Part shown: positions 43,990 to 52,522 of the stretch, one piece after another
Position numbering within the stretch: position 1 is the stretch's first letter
Layout of the letters: each line of letters opens with the position of its first letter
From: Spirochaetota bacterium
Lineage (GTDB): Bacteria; Spirochaetota; UBA4802; JAKQUI01
DNA: 64,000 nucleotides
Reading direction: 5' to 3'
Assembly (NCBI GenBank): GCA_029562645.1
Contig: JAKQUI010000069.1
Coordinates: forward strand, 124,001 to 188,000
Notes under the pieces: model-generated
What the model saw: only the letters and a program-made list of their open reading frames with translations
Databases searched by the model: none
Told to the model about the DNA's origin: nothing
Program-made: the position numbers and the translations under genes

Positions 43990-44790
43990 ATGACGATACT
44001 TGATCGCATCATCGAACACAAGCGCGGCGAGGTTGCCGAGCGGAAACGCAGGGCCCCGCTCTCCGCGCTCATCGACGCCGAACGATATCGCCGAGCGACC
44101 GTGAGCTTTCGCGATGCGCTCGCGCGCGATGATCGTTTTCATTTCATCTGCGAGATCAAGAAGGCGTCGCCCTCGAAGGGGATCATCCGGCACGATTTCG
44201 ATCCGGTCCGCCAGGCCCGCTCGTACCATGACGGCGGCGCGTCGGCGATCTCCGTGCTCACGGACGAGAAATTCTTCATGGGCTCACTCGATCACCTGTC
44301 GGCGATCCGGGAAACGGTAGGCCTCCCCATTCTCCGGAAGGATTTCATCATCGATCCGTACCAGATCCACGAGGCTCGCGCCGCGGGCGCGGACATGATA
44401 TTGCTGATCGCGCGCGTGCTCACGAGTTCGCAGATCGACGAATATGCCGCGCTCGCCCGGGGCCTCGGCATGGACGTGCTGCTGGAACTTGCCGATGAAT
44501 CCGATATCGACAAGCTGCCGTCGTGCGACACGATCATCGTCGGCATCAACAATCGCGACCTGGCGACCTTCGCGGTCGACATCAACCGATCGGTTTCCCT
44601 GCGCCGCCTGCTGCCCGCCGATGCGCTGGTGATCGGCGAGAGCGGCATCACCGGATCCGACGACTGCCGGCTACTCAAAGCGAACGGCATTCGCGGCGCT
44701 CTCGTCGGCAAGACCTTCATGCGGAGCTCCGATCCGGCGGCGCTCCTGCGGCGGATCATCGACGAGGTGAACGATGAAGACGCTTCTTAA
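43990..44790 (+). CDS. trpC: Indole-3-glycerol phosphate synthase
   Basis: It closes the indole ring. It has 266 residues in a TIM barrel: LDRIIEHKRGEVAERK, the phosphate/active-site EIKKASPSKG, ISVLTDEKFF, LRKDFIIDPYQI, INNRDLATF and GESGIT with the final phosphate loop. All are normal. The ATG at 43990 follows the trpGD stop by 4 bases. It is not fused to trpF here. Confidence 0.96.
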   Translation: MTILDRIIEHKRGEVAERKRRAPLSALIDAERYRRATVSFRDALARDDRFHFICEIKKASPSKGIIRHDFDPVRQARSYHDGGASAISVLTDEKFFMGSLDHLSAIRETVGLPILRKDFIIDPYQIHEARAAGADMILLIARVLTSSQIDEYAALARGLGMDVLLELADESDIDKLPSCDTIIVGINNRDLATFAVDINRSVSLRRLLPADALVIGESGITGSDDCRLLKANGIRGALVGKTFMRSSDPAALLRRIIDEVNDEDAS

Positions 44791-45403
44791 AATCTGCGGC
44801 ATAACCTCGCTCGATGACGCGTGTATGGCGATCGATGAGGGGGCCGACATGCTCGGATTCAATTTCTTCCGGGAGAGCCCGCGATATATCGATCCGAAAA
44901 CCGCGGCGGGGATCATCGAGCACCTGCCGTCAGTGGCGATGTGCGTGGGACTGCTGGTCCGACCGACGCTCGCGGACGCACTCGAGGCCGTCGCAACCAG
45001 CGGCGTGCGCTTTCTGCAAATCTACGATCCGGTCGACATCCCCGACTACTCGGCACTTCCCGTCCCGGTCATCCACGCGCGCCGCATCGGCGACGGGACG
45101 CCGTTCAGCGCACAGATGCATGGCGCGGCAATGCTCCTTATCGACACGCATTCCAAGAGCGCGCTGGGAGGAACCGGGAAAACCTTCGACTGGGACCTCA
45201 TCCCGGCGTCGTTTCCGCGTGAGCGGCTCGCGCTCGCCGGCGGCATCACCGTCGATAACATCGCCGAGGCCCTCGAGCGCGTGAATCCGGGCGTGATCGA
45301 CGTGGCCAGCGGCGCCGAGAGCGCACCCGGCCGGAAGGACCGAATGAAGATGAGAAGGCTTTCGATCGCGATACTGAAGCATAATCTGAACACACTCACA
45401 TAA
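44774..45403 (+). CDS. trpF: Phosphoribosylanthranilate isomerase
   Basis: It converts phosphoribosylanthranilate to the enol form. It has 209 residues. The catalytic Cys is in LLKICGIT, with GFNFFRESPRYI, the Asp region LLIDTHSKSALGGTGKTFDW and LAGGITVDNIAEAL. Its ATG overlaps the trpC end by 17 bases, so translation is coupled. Confidence 0.95.
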   Translation: MKTLLKICGITSLDDACMAIDEGADMLGFNFFRESPRYIDPKTAAGIIEHLPSVAMCVGLLVRPTLADALEAVATSGVRFLQIYDPVDIPDYSALPVPVIHARRIGDGTPFSAQMHGAAMLLIDTHSKSALGGTGKTFDWDLIPASFPRERLALAGGITVDNIAEALERVNPGVIDVASGAESAPGRKDRMKMRRLSIAILKHNLNTLT

Positions 45404-45413
45404 AGGCGGAACA

Positions 45414-46652
45414 ATGACACAAGAACTCTTCGATTTCACGAAACCCGGGTACTATGGCCAGTATGGCGGAGCGTTCGTGCCCGAGATCCTTCGCGCGACG
45501 CTCGACGAGCTCATCGCGGCCTTCGATGCCGCGCGCGCCGACGATCAATTCTGGGGAGCTTACGTCCGCGAGCTGCAGACCTACTCCTGTCGGCCGACGC
45601 CCGTTACGCCGCTTCCCAATCTTACAAAGAAACTCGGCGGCGCGACGATCTGCTGCAAGCGGGAGGACCTCAATCACACCGGCGCGCACAAGGTGAACAA
45701 CGTGATCGGCCAGGGGCTGCTCGCGAAGCGCATGAACAAGACCCGCGTGATCGCCGAGACCGGCGCGGGACAGCACGGCGTCGCGACGGCCACGATGGCG
45801 GCGCGCTTCGGCTTCGAGTGCACCATCTACATGGGCGCCGTGGACGTTCGGCGGCAACGGCCCAATGTCTTCTGGATGGAGCAGCTTGGCGCGACAGTCG
45901 TCCCCATCGAGGACGGGTCGGCCACGCTCAAGGACGCGATCAACGCCTGCCTGCGCGACTGGTCCGAGTCCATGGACTCGACGCACTACGTGCTCGGGAC
46001 CGCCTGCGGCCCGCATCCCTTCCCGCACATGGTTTCGTATTTTCAGTCCATCATCGGGCAGGAGGCCCGCGGGCAGATGCTCACGCAGTCCGGTCGCCTG
46101 CCCGATCGCGTATACGCCTGCGTGGGCGGCGGTTCGAACGCCTTGGGCATGTTCGTTCCGTTCATCAAGAACCCCGAGGTGGAGCTGGTGGGTGTCGAGG
46201 CGGGCGGCCATGGGATCGAGAGCGGCAGGCACGCCGCCCGCATCCCGGCGCACGATATCGGCGTGGCGCAGGGCTACAAAACGCTCTTCCTGCAGGACGA
46301 CGAGGGACAGATGCGCGAAACGCACTCGGTGGCCGCCGGGCTCGACTACATCGGCGTGAGTCCCATCCTCGCGCACCTGGCCGACACCGGACGCGTGCGC
46401 TTCACCGCGGCGCGCGACGACGAGGCGATAGCCGCGGCGAAGCTGCTCATCGCGACCGAGGGGATCATCCCGGCGCTGGAGAGCAGCCACGCCTTCGCCG
46501 GCGCCATCCGCGAGGCCCCGTCGATGCGGCCGGACGAGATCGTCCTGATCAATCTCTCGGGGCGCGGCGACAAGGACATCTTTACCATCGCGGACGCGAT
46601 CGGCGACGAGCGCTGGTTTTCGTATCTTCGGGAGATGGGGGCGCGACGATGA
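45414..46652 (+). CDS. trpB: Tryptophan synthase beta chain
   Basis: It joins indole and serine. It has 412 residues. The start YYGQYGGAFVPEIL, the PLP Lys in NHTGAHKVNN, the GAGQHGVATATMAA loop, and the phosphate-binding GGGSNALGMFVPF are all present. This is the standard trpA-coupled (TrpB1) type. Its stop overlaps the trpA start by 4 bases (ATGA). Confidence 0.97.
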   Translation: MTQELFDFTKPGYYGQYGGAFVPEILRATLDELIAAFDAARADDQFWGAYVRELQTYSCRPTPVTPLPNLTKKLGGATICCKREDLNHTGAHKVNNVIGQGLLAKRMNKTRVIAETGAGQHGVATATMAARFGFECTIYMGAVDVRRQRPNVFWMEQLGATVVPIEDGSATLKDAINACLRDWSESMDSTHYVLGTACGPHPFPHMVSYFQSIIGQEARGQMLTQSGRLPDRVYACVGGGSNALGMFVPFIKNPEVELVGVEAGGHGIESGRHAARIPAHDIGVAQGYKTLFLQDDEGQMRETHSVAAGLDYIGVSPILAHLADTGRVRFTAARDDEAIAAAKLLIATEGIIPALESSHAFAGAIREAPSMRPDEIVLINLSGRGDKDIFTIADAIGDERWFSYLREMGARR

Positions 46653-47428
46653 ATCTGGCGGACTACATTCGCGAACGGCGCGCACGGCGCGGTATATTGT
46701 TGATGACGCACGCGGTCGTCGGCTATCCGTCATTGGAAGCGAACCGGCGCATGCTCGACGCCATGATCTCGGCGGACGTCGATCTCGTCGAGCTGCAGCT
46801 GCCCTTCAGCGAACCGGTGGCCGACGGGCCCCTCTTCGTGAAGGCCAACCTCGATGCGCTCGCCGGGGGCGCCTCACACGGGCAGTACTGGAACCTCTTC
46901 TCCGAAACGGCCGCGCGCGCCCCCTTCCCGGTGCTGGCGATGTGCTACTACAACTCGGCCTTTCGCATGGGGCACGCGGCCTTCTGCGAACGGCTGCGGG
47001 GATCCGGCGGGCGCGGCTTCATCATACCCGACCTGCCCCGCGAGGAATACGGCGACCTGGAGGCCCTTTCGGCGGAGAACGGCCTTGCGGCAATTCAATT
47101 CTTCACGCCAACCAGCACCGACGAGCGCATGATGCGCCTCGCGCAGGGCGCGCGGGGGTTCGTCTACTGCGTCGCCCGCCGCGGCGTCACGGGAAGCGCG
47201 ACCGAGCTGGACCGGGGCCTGTACGACCTGCTCGCCCGCTACCGCCGCATGACCGATCTGCCGCTCGCCCTGGGCTTCGGCATCGCGAGCGCGGACGACA
47301 TCAGGCGGCTCCGGGGTGTCGTCGATATCGCCATCGTCGGATCGGCCCTGCTTCGGTCATGGGAGCGTGGCGGAGAGGACGCCTATCGGGCGCATCTTAC
47401 CGAAATGGCGCAGGCCAGATACAGCTAA
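46649..47428 (+). CDS. trpA: Tryptophan synthase alpha chain
   Basis: It cleaves indole-3-glycerol phosphate and channels indole to TrpB. It has 259 residues. The catalytic Glu is in VDLVELQLPFSEP and the Asp in VADGPLF; the phosphate site is near GFGIAS and IVGSALL. The usual FSDP is FSEP here. It is the last gene of the trp operon. No terminator is evident; the next 219 bases hold flgM promoters. Confidence 0.95.
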   Translation: MNLADYIRERRARRGILLMTHAVVGYPSLEANRRMLDAMISADVDLVELQLPFSEPVADGPLFVKANLDALAGGASHGQYWNLFSETAARAPFPVLAMCYYNSAFRMGHAAFCERLRGSGGRGFIIPDLPREEYGDLEALSAENGLAAIQFFTPTSTDERMMRLAQGARGFVYCVARRGVTGSATELDRGLYDLLARYRRMTDLPLALGFGIASADDIRRLRGVVDIAIVGSALLRSWERGGEDAYRAHLTEMAQARYS

Positions 47429-47451
47429 CGGGGCGTTCCAAGGACAGTTGC

Positions 47452-47480
47452 TTGACATTCTGTCGATTTGTGAGTATGTT
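47452..47480 (+). promoter_or_regulatory. Sigma-70-type promoter upstream of flgM
   Basis: TTGACA (47452-47457), 17-base spacer, TATGTT (47475-47480), about 170 bases before flgM. Perfect -35 and fair -10. Confidence 0.6.
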
Positions 47481-47548
47481 ACGTTCGTAACGAAGTCAGG
47501 ACGCGCCGGAAGGCGTCATCATACATCTTTACACTTTTGTATTTTGAG

Positions 47549-47574
47549 TAAAAATACAAACGAAAAGCGAATAT
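47549..47574 (+). promoter_or_regulatory. Possible sigma-28 promoter of flgM
   Basis: TAAA (47549-47552), 14 bases, GCGAATAT (47567-47574). The FliA consensus is TAAA-N15-GCCGATAA, so it is close but one base short. Its place before flgM, a classical sigma-28 target, adds weight. Confidence 0.4.
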
Positions 47575-47647
47575 TCAACTGGAAATAAAGTAAAGAAATG
47601 TCGAAAACGACCGATAATAGGAACAGATAATAAAAGGGTTACAAACG

Positions 47648-47944
47648 ATGGTTATTGACAAAATCGGGAACATCAACAACATTATCGAGACCAAGAGCGC
47701 CAAGACGGTAAGCAAGGCGAAATCCCCCAAGAAGAGCGACATGGTCGAAATCTCTTCCGAGGGGAAGAAGGCCCAGGAAACGGCACAGCTCGGCCAGATC
47801 ATCAGGGAAACGCCGGACATCCGCCGCGAGAAGGTCGAGGCCATAAAGGCGCAAATCAAGGACGGCACCTACGATAAATTCGTCGACAATGCGGTGCTGG
47901 AGATGGTCGCCGACAAGATCGCATCGAACCTTTTACGCCGTTAG
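47648..47944 (+). CDS. flgM: Anti-sigma-28 factor FlgM
   Basis: It binds and holds FliA until the hook is complete, then is exported. It has 98 residues. The disordered N-terminal half (KIGNINNIIETKSAKTVSKA) and the C-terminal helix pattern (REKVEAIKAQIKDGTYDKFVDNAVLEMVADKIASNLL) fit FlgM. The start follows AAGGG. Its target sigma factor FliA is encoded at 61.4-62.2 kb on the other strand. Confidence 0.88.
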   Translation: MVIDKIGNINNIIETKSAKTVSKAKSPKKSDMVEISSEGKKAQETAQLGQIIRETPDIRREKVEAIKAQIKDGTYDKFVDNAVLEMVADKIASNLLRR

Positions 47945-47985
47945 CAAACGATCCGGCGCGGTGCGCGTACGGACGCGGCATGAGG

Positions 47986-48019
47986 AAAGCGGACTTCAAC
48001 CCTGAGTTCCGCTTTTTTT
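47986..48019 (+). terminator. Terminator after flgM
   Basis: The stem AAAGCGGA (47986-47993) pairs with TCCGCTTT (48008-48015), with a 14-base loop, running straight into a T-run to 48019. The next gene starts 22 bases on, so its expression needs read-through or a promoter I did not find. Confidence 0.7.
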
Positions 48020-48041
48020 ATCTCCACTACGGGAAACGGAT

Positions 48042-49202
48042 GTGAAAAGCGCAACTACCCCGGAATTCCACATTCCGACACAGGTGTTCCTCAAGGAGGA
48101 CATCCTGGCCGAGGCGGGCGAAATCTGCACGCTGTTCGGTTCGCGCGCCGTGCTGGCGACCACCTCCGCAGATTTCAACCAGTTCCAGGACGTCATCGAA
48201 AACATCGCCCAGACCCTCAAGAACTCGAACGTGTCATGCATCATCTACGACGAGATGCCCACCTCGCTCGATACCGAGTATCTCGACAGCGCCTCCTCGT
48301 TCCTTAAGAAGACGCAATGCGATCTCATCATCGGCTTCGGGGGGCTGGAGTCCATCAACGCGGCGAAGGCGGCCGCCGTGCTGGTGAACAATTTCATTTT
48401 CGCCGACGAGCTGCACTCGACCGAGAACCTGAAGCCGCCGGTGAACCTCGTCACCATGCCGGCCTTTCCCCTGTTCGGCTTCGAGATCTCGCCCATGCTG
48501 TACCTGAACGACATCCACGACAACGTGAAGAAGCTCTTCAAGCGCCGCGACCTGTTTCCGGTGGGCACCATCATCGATCCGTCCATCGCGACCTACATCG
48601 ACGACGAGGTGACGGCGCGCACCTCGGTGGCCACGCTGGGGATCGCAACCGAGTCCGTCATCTCCAAGAAGAACAACAGCTTCACCAACACCCTGGCGCT
48701 TCGCGCGATCGACCTGGTGTTCAAGAGTTTGCCCGCGGCCTATCGGGACTCGCAGAGCATCGCCCATCGCATCGAGCTCTCGACGGCGTCGGTGATGGCG
48801 GGGCTCGCCTTCACCACGACCGAGCTCTCGGCGTCGCTCGCGCTGGCGCTCGCGCTGTCGTCCACCACCGAGATCGACGTCCCCACGGCGATCGGGGTGA
48901 TCCTGCCGCACATCATGGAGTACAACCTCACCTCGTCGCCCGGCAAGTACGTGCACATGTCCAAGGTGATGGACGAGGACGTCAAGGAGATCACCGTCAT
49001 CGAGGCGGCCATCAAGGCGGTCGAAGGGGTGCGGCGCATGGAGATCGACGTGGACATTCCGCAGCGACTCTCGCAGTTCAACATTACCAAGGCCGATTTC
49101 GCGCGCGCCGCCGATATCGCCGTCTCCTATCCGTTGCTCGACAACGCGCCGCGTCCGCTCACGAAGAACGAATTCGAAACGATCATGATCGCGGCCTTCT
49201 AG
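48042..49202 (+). CDS. Iron-alcohol-dehydrogenase homologue lacking all metal ligands
   Basis: The protein has 386 residues with the fold of the iron-containing alcohol dehydrogenase family: an N-terminal nucleotide-binding domain (DLIIGFGGLESINAAKAAAV in place of the GGGS motif) and a helical C-terminal domain (ALRAIDLV, MAGLAF, ILPHIMEYN). An ungapped alignment to E. coli FucO from memory shows the four metal ligands changed: Asp to Ala197, His to Ile201, His to Leu266, His to Val280. A classical metal-dependent oxidoreductase is therefore unlikely. It starts with GTG after GGGA and ends 3 bases before larB. Possibly a pseudoenzyme or scaffold. Confidence 0.8.
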   Translation: MKSATTPEFHIPTQVFLKEDILAEAGEICTLFGSRAVLATTSADFNQFQDVIENIAQTLKNSNVSCIIYDEMPTSLDTEYLDSASSFLKKTQCDLIIGFGGLESINAAKAAAVLVNNFIFADELHSTENLKPPVNLVTMPAFPLFGFEISPMLYLNDIHDNVKKLFKRRDLFPVGTIIDPSIATYIDDEVTARTSVATLGIATESVISKKNNSFTNTLALRAIDLVFKSLPAAYRDSQSIAHRIELSTASVMAGLAFTTTELSASLALALALSSTTEIDVPTAIGVILPHIMEYNLTSSPGKYVHMSKVMDEDVKEITVIEAAIKAVEGVRRMEIDVDIPQRLSQFNITKADFARAADIAVSYPLLDNAPRPLTKNEFETIMIAAF

Positions 49203-49205
49203 CGC

Positions 49206-49976
49206 ATGGACGAAAAAAAACTATCAGAACTACTCGACCGCTTCCGCGCGGGAGAGCTTTCCCGCGACGATATCATCGGCCATCTCCGCGGCCTTCCCTT
49301 CGAGGACCTCTCGTTCGCCAAGGTCGACCACCATCGCGCGCTGCGCTGGGGCTTCCCCGAGGTCATCTTCTGCCGGGGGAAGCGGCCGGACCAGGTCGCG
49401 CTGATCGCGCAGCAGATCCACGCCACGGGCGGCAATCTACTCGCCACCAGGGCGACCCCGGAGATGTACGAGGCCGTCCGCGAGCGCCTGCCGGAGGCGA
49501 CCTTCGACGAGATCGCCGGGACGATTTCCTGCGCGAGCGCCCCGCCCGATCCCCTTCCGGGGCGCTGCCTCATCATCACGGCCGGCACCTCCGATCTCCC
49601 CGTGGCCCACGAGGCGCGCGAGACCGCGCGCATGCTGGGGCTCGACGCCTCCCTCATCGCCGACGTGGGCGTCGCGGGAATCCACCGGGTCCTGCACTTC
49701 CGCGAGGAACTCGAGGCAGCGGCGGTCATTATCGTAATCGCCGGCATGGAGGGGGCGCTGCCCTCCGTCGTCGCGGGTCTGGTTACGGCCCCGGTCATCG
49801 CAGTACCCACGTCCATCGGCTACGGGACCTCGTTCGGCGGCGTTACGGCGCTATTGGGCATGCTCAACTCCTGCGTACCGGGGACCGCCGTCATGAATAT
49901 CGACAACGGCTTCGGCGCGGCCTTTCTCGCCTTTCGCATCATCTCGACGCAGAAGCGGATCGGGCGCACGCAGTGA
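49206..49976 (+). CDS. larB: Nickel-pincer cofactor synthesis protein LarB
   Basis: LarB carboxylates and hydrolyses nicotinic acid adenine dinucleotide as the first step to the nickel-pincer nucleotide. It has 256 residues. The PurE-like C-terminal domain is clear (TAGTSDLPVAHEARETARMLG, IADVGVAGIHR, VIAGMEGALPSVVAGL, PTSIGYGTSFGG, NSCVPGTAVMNIDNGFGAA). The last Cys-containing motif is conserved in LarB. It overlaps larC by 4 bases. larA and larE are not in the window. Confidence 0.94.
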   Translation: MDEKKLSELLDRFRAGELSRDDIIGHLRGLPFEDLSFAKVDHHRALRWGFPEVIFCRGKRPDQVALIAQQIHATGGNLLATRATPEMYEAVRERLPEATFDEIAGTISCASAPPDPLPGRCLIITAGTSDLPVAHEARETARMLGLDASLIADVGVAGIHRVLHFREELEAAAVIIVIAGMEGALPSVVAGLVTAPVIAVPTSIGYGTSFGGVTALLGMLNSCVPGTAVMNIDNGFGAAFLAFRIISTQKRIGRTQ

Positions 49977-51139
49977 ACGCGGCGCTGTTCGACATCCAGT
50001 TCGGGGTCTCGGGCGACATGCTCCTCGGATCGCTCATCGACGCAGGGTGCGATGCCGGATCGCTCGCCGCTGCGCTGGGAACGCTCGGCCTCGACGGTTG
50101 GACCATGGCGCCGGAGAAGACGACCCGCCATGCCATCACCGGGACCGCGGCGAGGATCAGCGCCCGGGACGATCACGCGCACCGCACGCTCGGCGATATC
50201 GAACGCATCCTCACCCGCAGCGGCCTCTCGGAATCATCGAAGGAACGCGCGCGCCGGGTGTTCGCCCGGCTCGCCGAGGCCGAGGGGCGGATCCACGGCA
50301 TACCCGCGTCCGACGTCCACTTCCACGAGGTCGGGGCGCTCGACAGCATCATCGACATCTGCGCATTCTGCGTCGCGCTCGAGCTCATGGACATCGACAC
50401 CGTCCACTTCGGAGACTTCGCCTTCGGGACCGGCACCATTCAAACCAGACACGGGGAAATCCCCGTTCCGGTCCCTGCGGTCGTGGACCTGTGCAACGGC
50501 TTTCGGGGGCTGATGACGGGCCGGCCCGGCGAACTCACCACCCCGACGGGCGCCGCGCTGTTGACCGTTCTGGGAACGCAACGCTCGTTACCGTTCGCCG
50601 GCACCGTCGCGCGCCAGGGATACGGCTTCGGCACGCGCGACTATCCCTTCCCCTCCTATACCCGCGTCATCCTCATGAGCGAACCCGCGCCTCCCATCGA
50701 GACGATCGTCCAGATGGAATGCTCGATCGACGACATGAATCCGCAGCTGTATCCGCATGTGCTGGAGCGCCTGTTTGCCGCCGGAGCCCTCGACGCCTAC
50801 CTCGCGCCGGTCCACATGAAAAAGGGACGTCCCGGCATGCTGCTCACCGTGATCGCCCGCGAGGATGCGACGGAACGGCTCCGCGAGATCGTATATCGCG
50901 AAACGACGACCCTGGGCATCCGCTACGCACGGACCGCCCGCGAAAAGATCGAACGCGAGTTTGCGACCGTGACCGTCAAGGGATGCGCCATCAGGATCAA
51001 GATAGGAAAACACAATGGCGAGGTGTTGAACATCCAGCCCGAGTACGAGGATTGCAAAAACGCCGCCGAGAAGATCGGCATCGCGCTCAAGACCGTTCAG
51101 GCGCTGGCGCGCCTGGAGTACGACCGAAACCCGAACTAG
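49973..51139 (+). CDS. larC: Nickel insertion protein LarC (single frame)
   Basis: LarC inserts nickel into the pincer cofactor in a CTP-dependent reaction. It has 388 residues in one unbroken frame (in lactobacilli it is read as two frames by shifting). Features include FDIQFGVSGDMLLGSLIDAG, PASDVHFHEVGALDSIIDI, GELTTPTGAAL, MECSIDDMNPQLYPHVLERL and MKKGRPGMLLTVI. The His-rich segment often seen is reduced to DDHAHRTLGDI. The start is a GTG overlapping the larB stop (GTGA). Its end overlaps the convergent cheW stop by 4 bases. Confidence 0.94.
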   Translation: MNAALFDIQFGVSGDMLLGSLIDAGCDAGSLAAALGTLGLDGWTMAPEKTTRHAITGTAARISARDDHAHRTLGDIERILTRSGLSESSKERARRVFARLAEAEGRIHGIPASDVHFHEVGALDSIIDICAFCVALELMDIDTVHFGDFAFGTGTIQTRHGEIPVPVPAVVDLCNGFRGLMTGRPGELTTPTGAALLTVLGTQRSLPFAGTVARQGYGFGTRDYPFPSYTRVILMSEPAPPIETIVQMECSIDDMNPQLYPHVLERLFAAGALDAYLAPVHMKKGRPGMLLTVIAREDATERLREIVYRETTTLGIRYARTAREKIEREFATVTVKGCAIRIKIGKHNGEVLNIQPEYEDCKNAAEKIGIALKTVQALARLEYDRNPN

Positions 51140-51597
51140 AGGTTTTTAAGCTCCTCGATCATGAAGATCTGATCAATGTCGAGGATCACCACGAAGTCCT
51201 GCCCCAGCTTGCCGATACCGGCGATATAGCGGCCCGAGATGCCCTTCACCACGGGGGGCGGCGGCTCGATGTCCTTCGCGTCGATCTTGGCCACGTGGCT
51301 CACCGCGTCGATGGCCAAGCCGATCCGCTTCCCCTTGACGTCGACCACGATGACCCGGCTGCTGCGCAGGTCGCCGCCCATCTCGATGCCGAAGCGCTTC
51401 CCGAGATCGATGATGGGAATCACCTTGCCCCGAAGGTCGATGACCCCCTTGATGTACTCGGCCGACTTGGGAAGCACCGTGATCTTGGGGACCTTGAGGA
51501 TCTCCTGCACCTTCAGGATGTCGATACCGTACTCCTCGCGGCCGACCTTGAAGCAGACCACCTGGAGGGATGACGCGACGCTTTCAGCCTTTTTCAT
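51136..51597 (-). CDS. cheW: Chemotaxis coupling protein CheW
   Basis: It links chemoreceptors to CheA. It has 153 residues. The two-SH3-like fold is read from LQVVCFKVGREEYGIDILKVQEIL, ITVLPKSAEYIKGVIDLRGKVIPIIDL, and VIVVDVKGKRIGLAIDAVSHV with the final VVILDID strand. The conserved NLRG-like motif is DLRG. It is apart from any cheA. The gene stands alone. Confidence 0.95.
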   Translation of the reverse strand: MKKAESVASSLQVVCFKVGREEYGIDILKVQEILKVPKITVLPKSAEYIKGVIDLRGKVIPIIDLGKRFGIEMGGDLRSSRVIVVDVKGKRIGLAIDAVSHVAKIDAKDIEPPPPVVKGISGRYIAGIGKLGQDFVVILDIDQIFMIEELKNL

Positions 51598-51703
51598 TCT
51601 GGTTCCCGTTTCCCATGATGCTCACCCGCGCATGATGAAGCCGTTGCCGGGGGCCGCCGTAATACTCCCTCGCCCGATTGGAAATTTCAAGAACATTTTT
51701 CGG

Positions 51704-52432
51704 TTATCGGAAATAATACCCGTACACATACAGGCCTGCGCCCGCGACGAAAAAGAGGAGCGTTTTCACGACCATGAGATCCCGGTTTCGGATGAAGAAA
51801 TCCATGAAGCTCACCAGAAGGCTAAAGCAGGCGAGCGCGATCCCGATATAGATAAAGTTGAAGGTATAGAAATACAAACCGATCGCGCCGCCGACGCCAA
51901 CGACCAGATCGACCACGTCCCACCAGCCGATAAACCGCCGAAAGCCGCGTCGCCGCGCGGACTCGGCTCCGTACTCATCCTCCGGACGAAAGTACTTCTT
52001 TCTGGTTCGCTCGAGCGTCTCCTTCCGGCGCTTCTTCGCTTCGTCGCGCTTTTCGCCGCCCTCGCCAATGCCGTAATTCGACCGGATGAGCTTGAGGACC
52101 TCCCGGTTGGGGATGGTCGCGAGGTGGTCCGCGCGCTTCGAAAATTTCGCATTCAGGTCGTAGGCGCGACCGGTGGTCTGATTGCGCTCGATGGTGACCT
52201 TGCCGTCGATGATGACGGAGAAATACGGGTTGCCCCCCTCCTCGTGGTCCTCGAGGTAGATGCGCGCCTTTTTCTCGCGCAGATTGAAATCCACCCGAAG
52301 GAAATCGCCCGTATCGGTGTTCGCATACAGGGCCTGCTGGTAGCCGCGAATCTCAGAAGGACGGCGCTTCCAGACCGTGCGGCCCGAATCGCCGGTGAGC
52401 GTGGTGCCTGTTGTTTTTCTCTTTCGTGGCAT
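51704..52432 (-). CDS. Membrane protein of unknown function
   Basis: The protein has 242 residues. The basic N-terminal soluble part (about 1-150) has a beta-rich stretch (YQQALYANTDTGDFLRVDFNLREKKARIYLED). Three hydrophobic helices follow at the C-terminus (VVDLVVGVGGAIGLYFYTF, IYIGIALACFSLLVSFMDFF, VVKTLLFFVAGAGLYVYGYY). The last two look like a hairpin with a charged turn (RNRDLM). No family is recognised. The ATG is just downstream of the bS22-like gene's terminator, so it needs its own transcription start or read-through. Confidence 0.72.
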   Translation of the reverse strand: MPRKRKTTGTTLTGDSGRTVWKRRPSEIRGYQQALYANTDTGDFLRVDFNLREKKARIYLEDHEEGGNPYFSVIIDGKVTIERNQTTGRAYDLNAKFSKRADHLATIPNREVLKLIRSNYGIGEGGEKRDEAKKRRKETLERTRKKYFRPEDEYGAESARRRGFRRFIGWWDVVDLVVGVGGAIGLYFYTFNFIYIGIALACFSLLVSFMDFFIRNRDLMVVKTLLFFVAGAGLYVYGYYFR

Positions 52433-52445
52433 TTCCGCTTTCAAT

Positions 52446-52479
52446 AAAAAACGATTGATGCCGTGTCGGCACCAATCGT
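52446..52479 (-). terminator. Terminator between the bS22-like and membrane-protein genes
   Basis: On the minus strand a 12-bp stem with one mismatch (arms 52479-52467 and 52463-52451; ACGATTG, TGCCG / CGGCA, CAATCGT) is followed by TTTTT. The downstream gene's ATG lies 14 bases after the stem. Confidence 0.8.
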
Positions 52480-52522
52480 CGTATCTCCTTCAGGAACTCA
52501 TGTATGGCTGCCGAATCGACCC

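Noticed and set aside
48317-49972. Plus-strand frame leading into larC from inside the ADH homologue
   Set aside because: The residues before larC are Arg/Gly/Ala/His-rich shadow sequence; larC begins at the GTG at 49973 that overlaps the larB stop.
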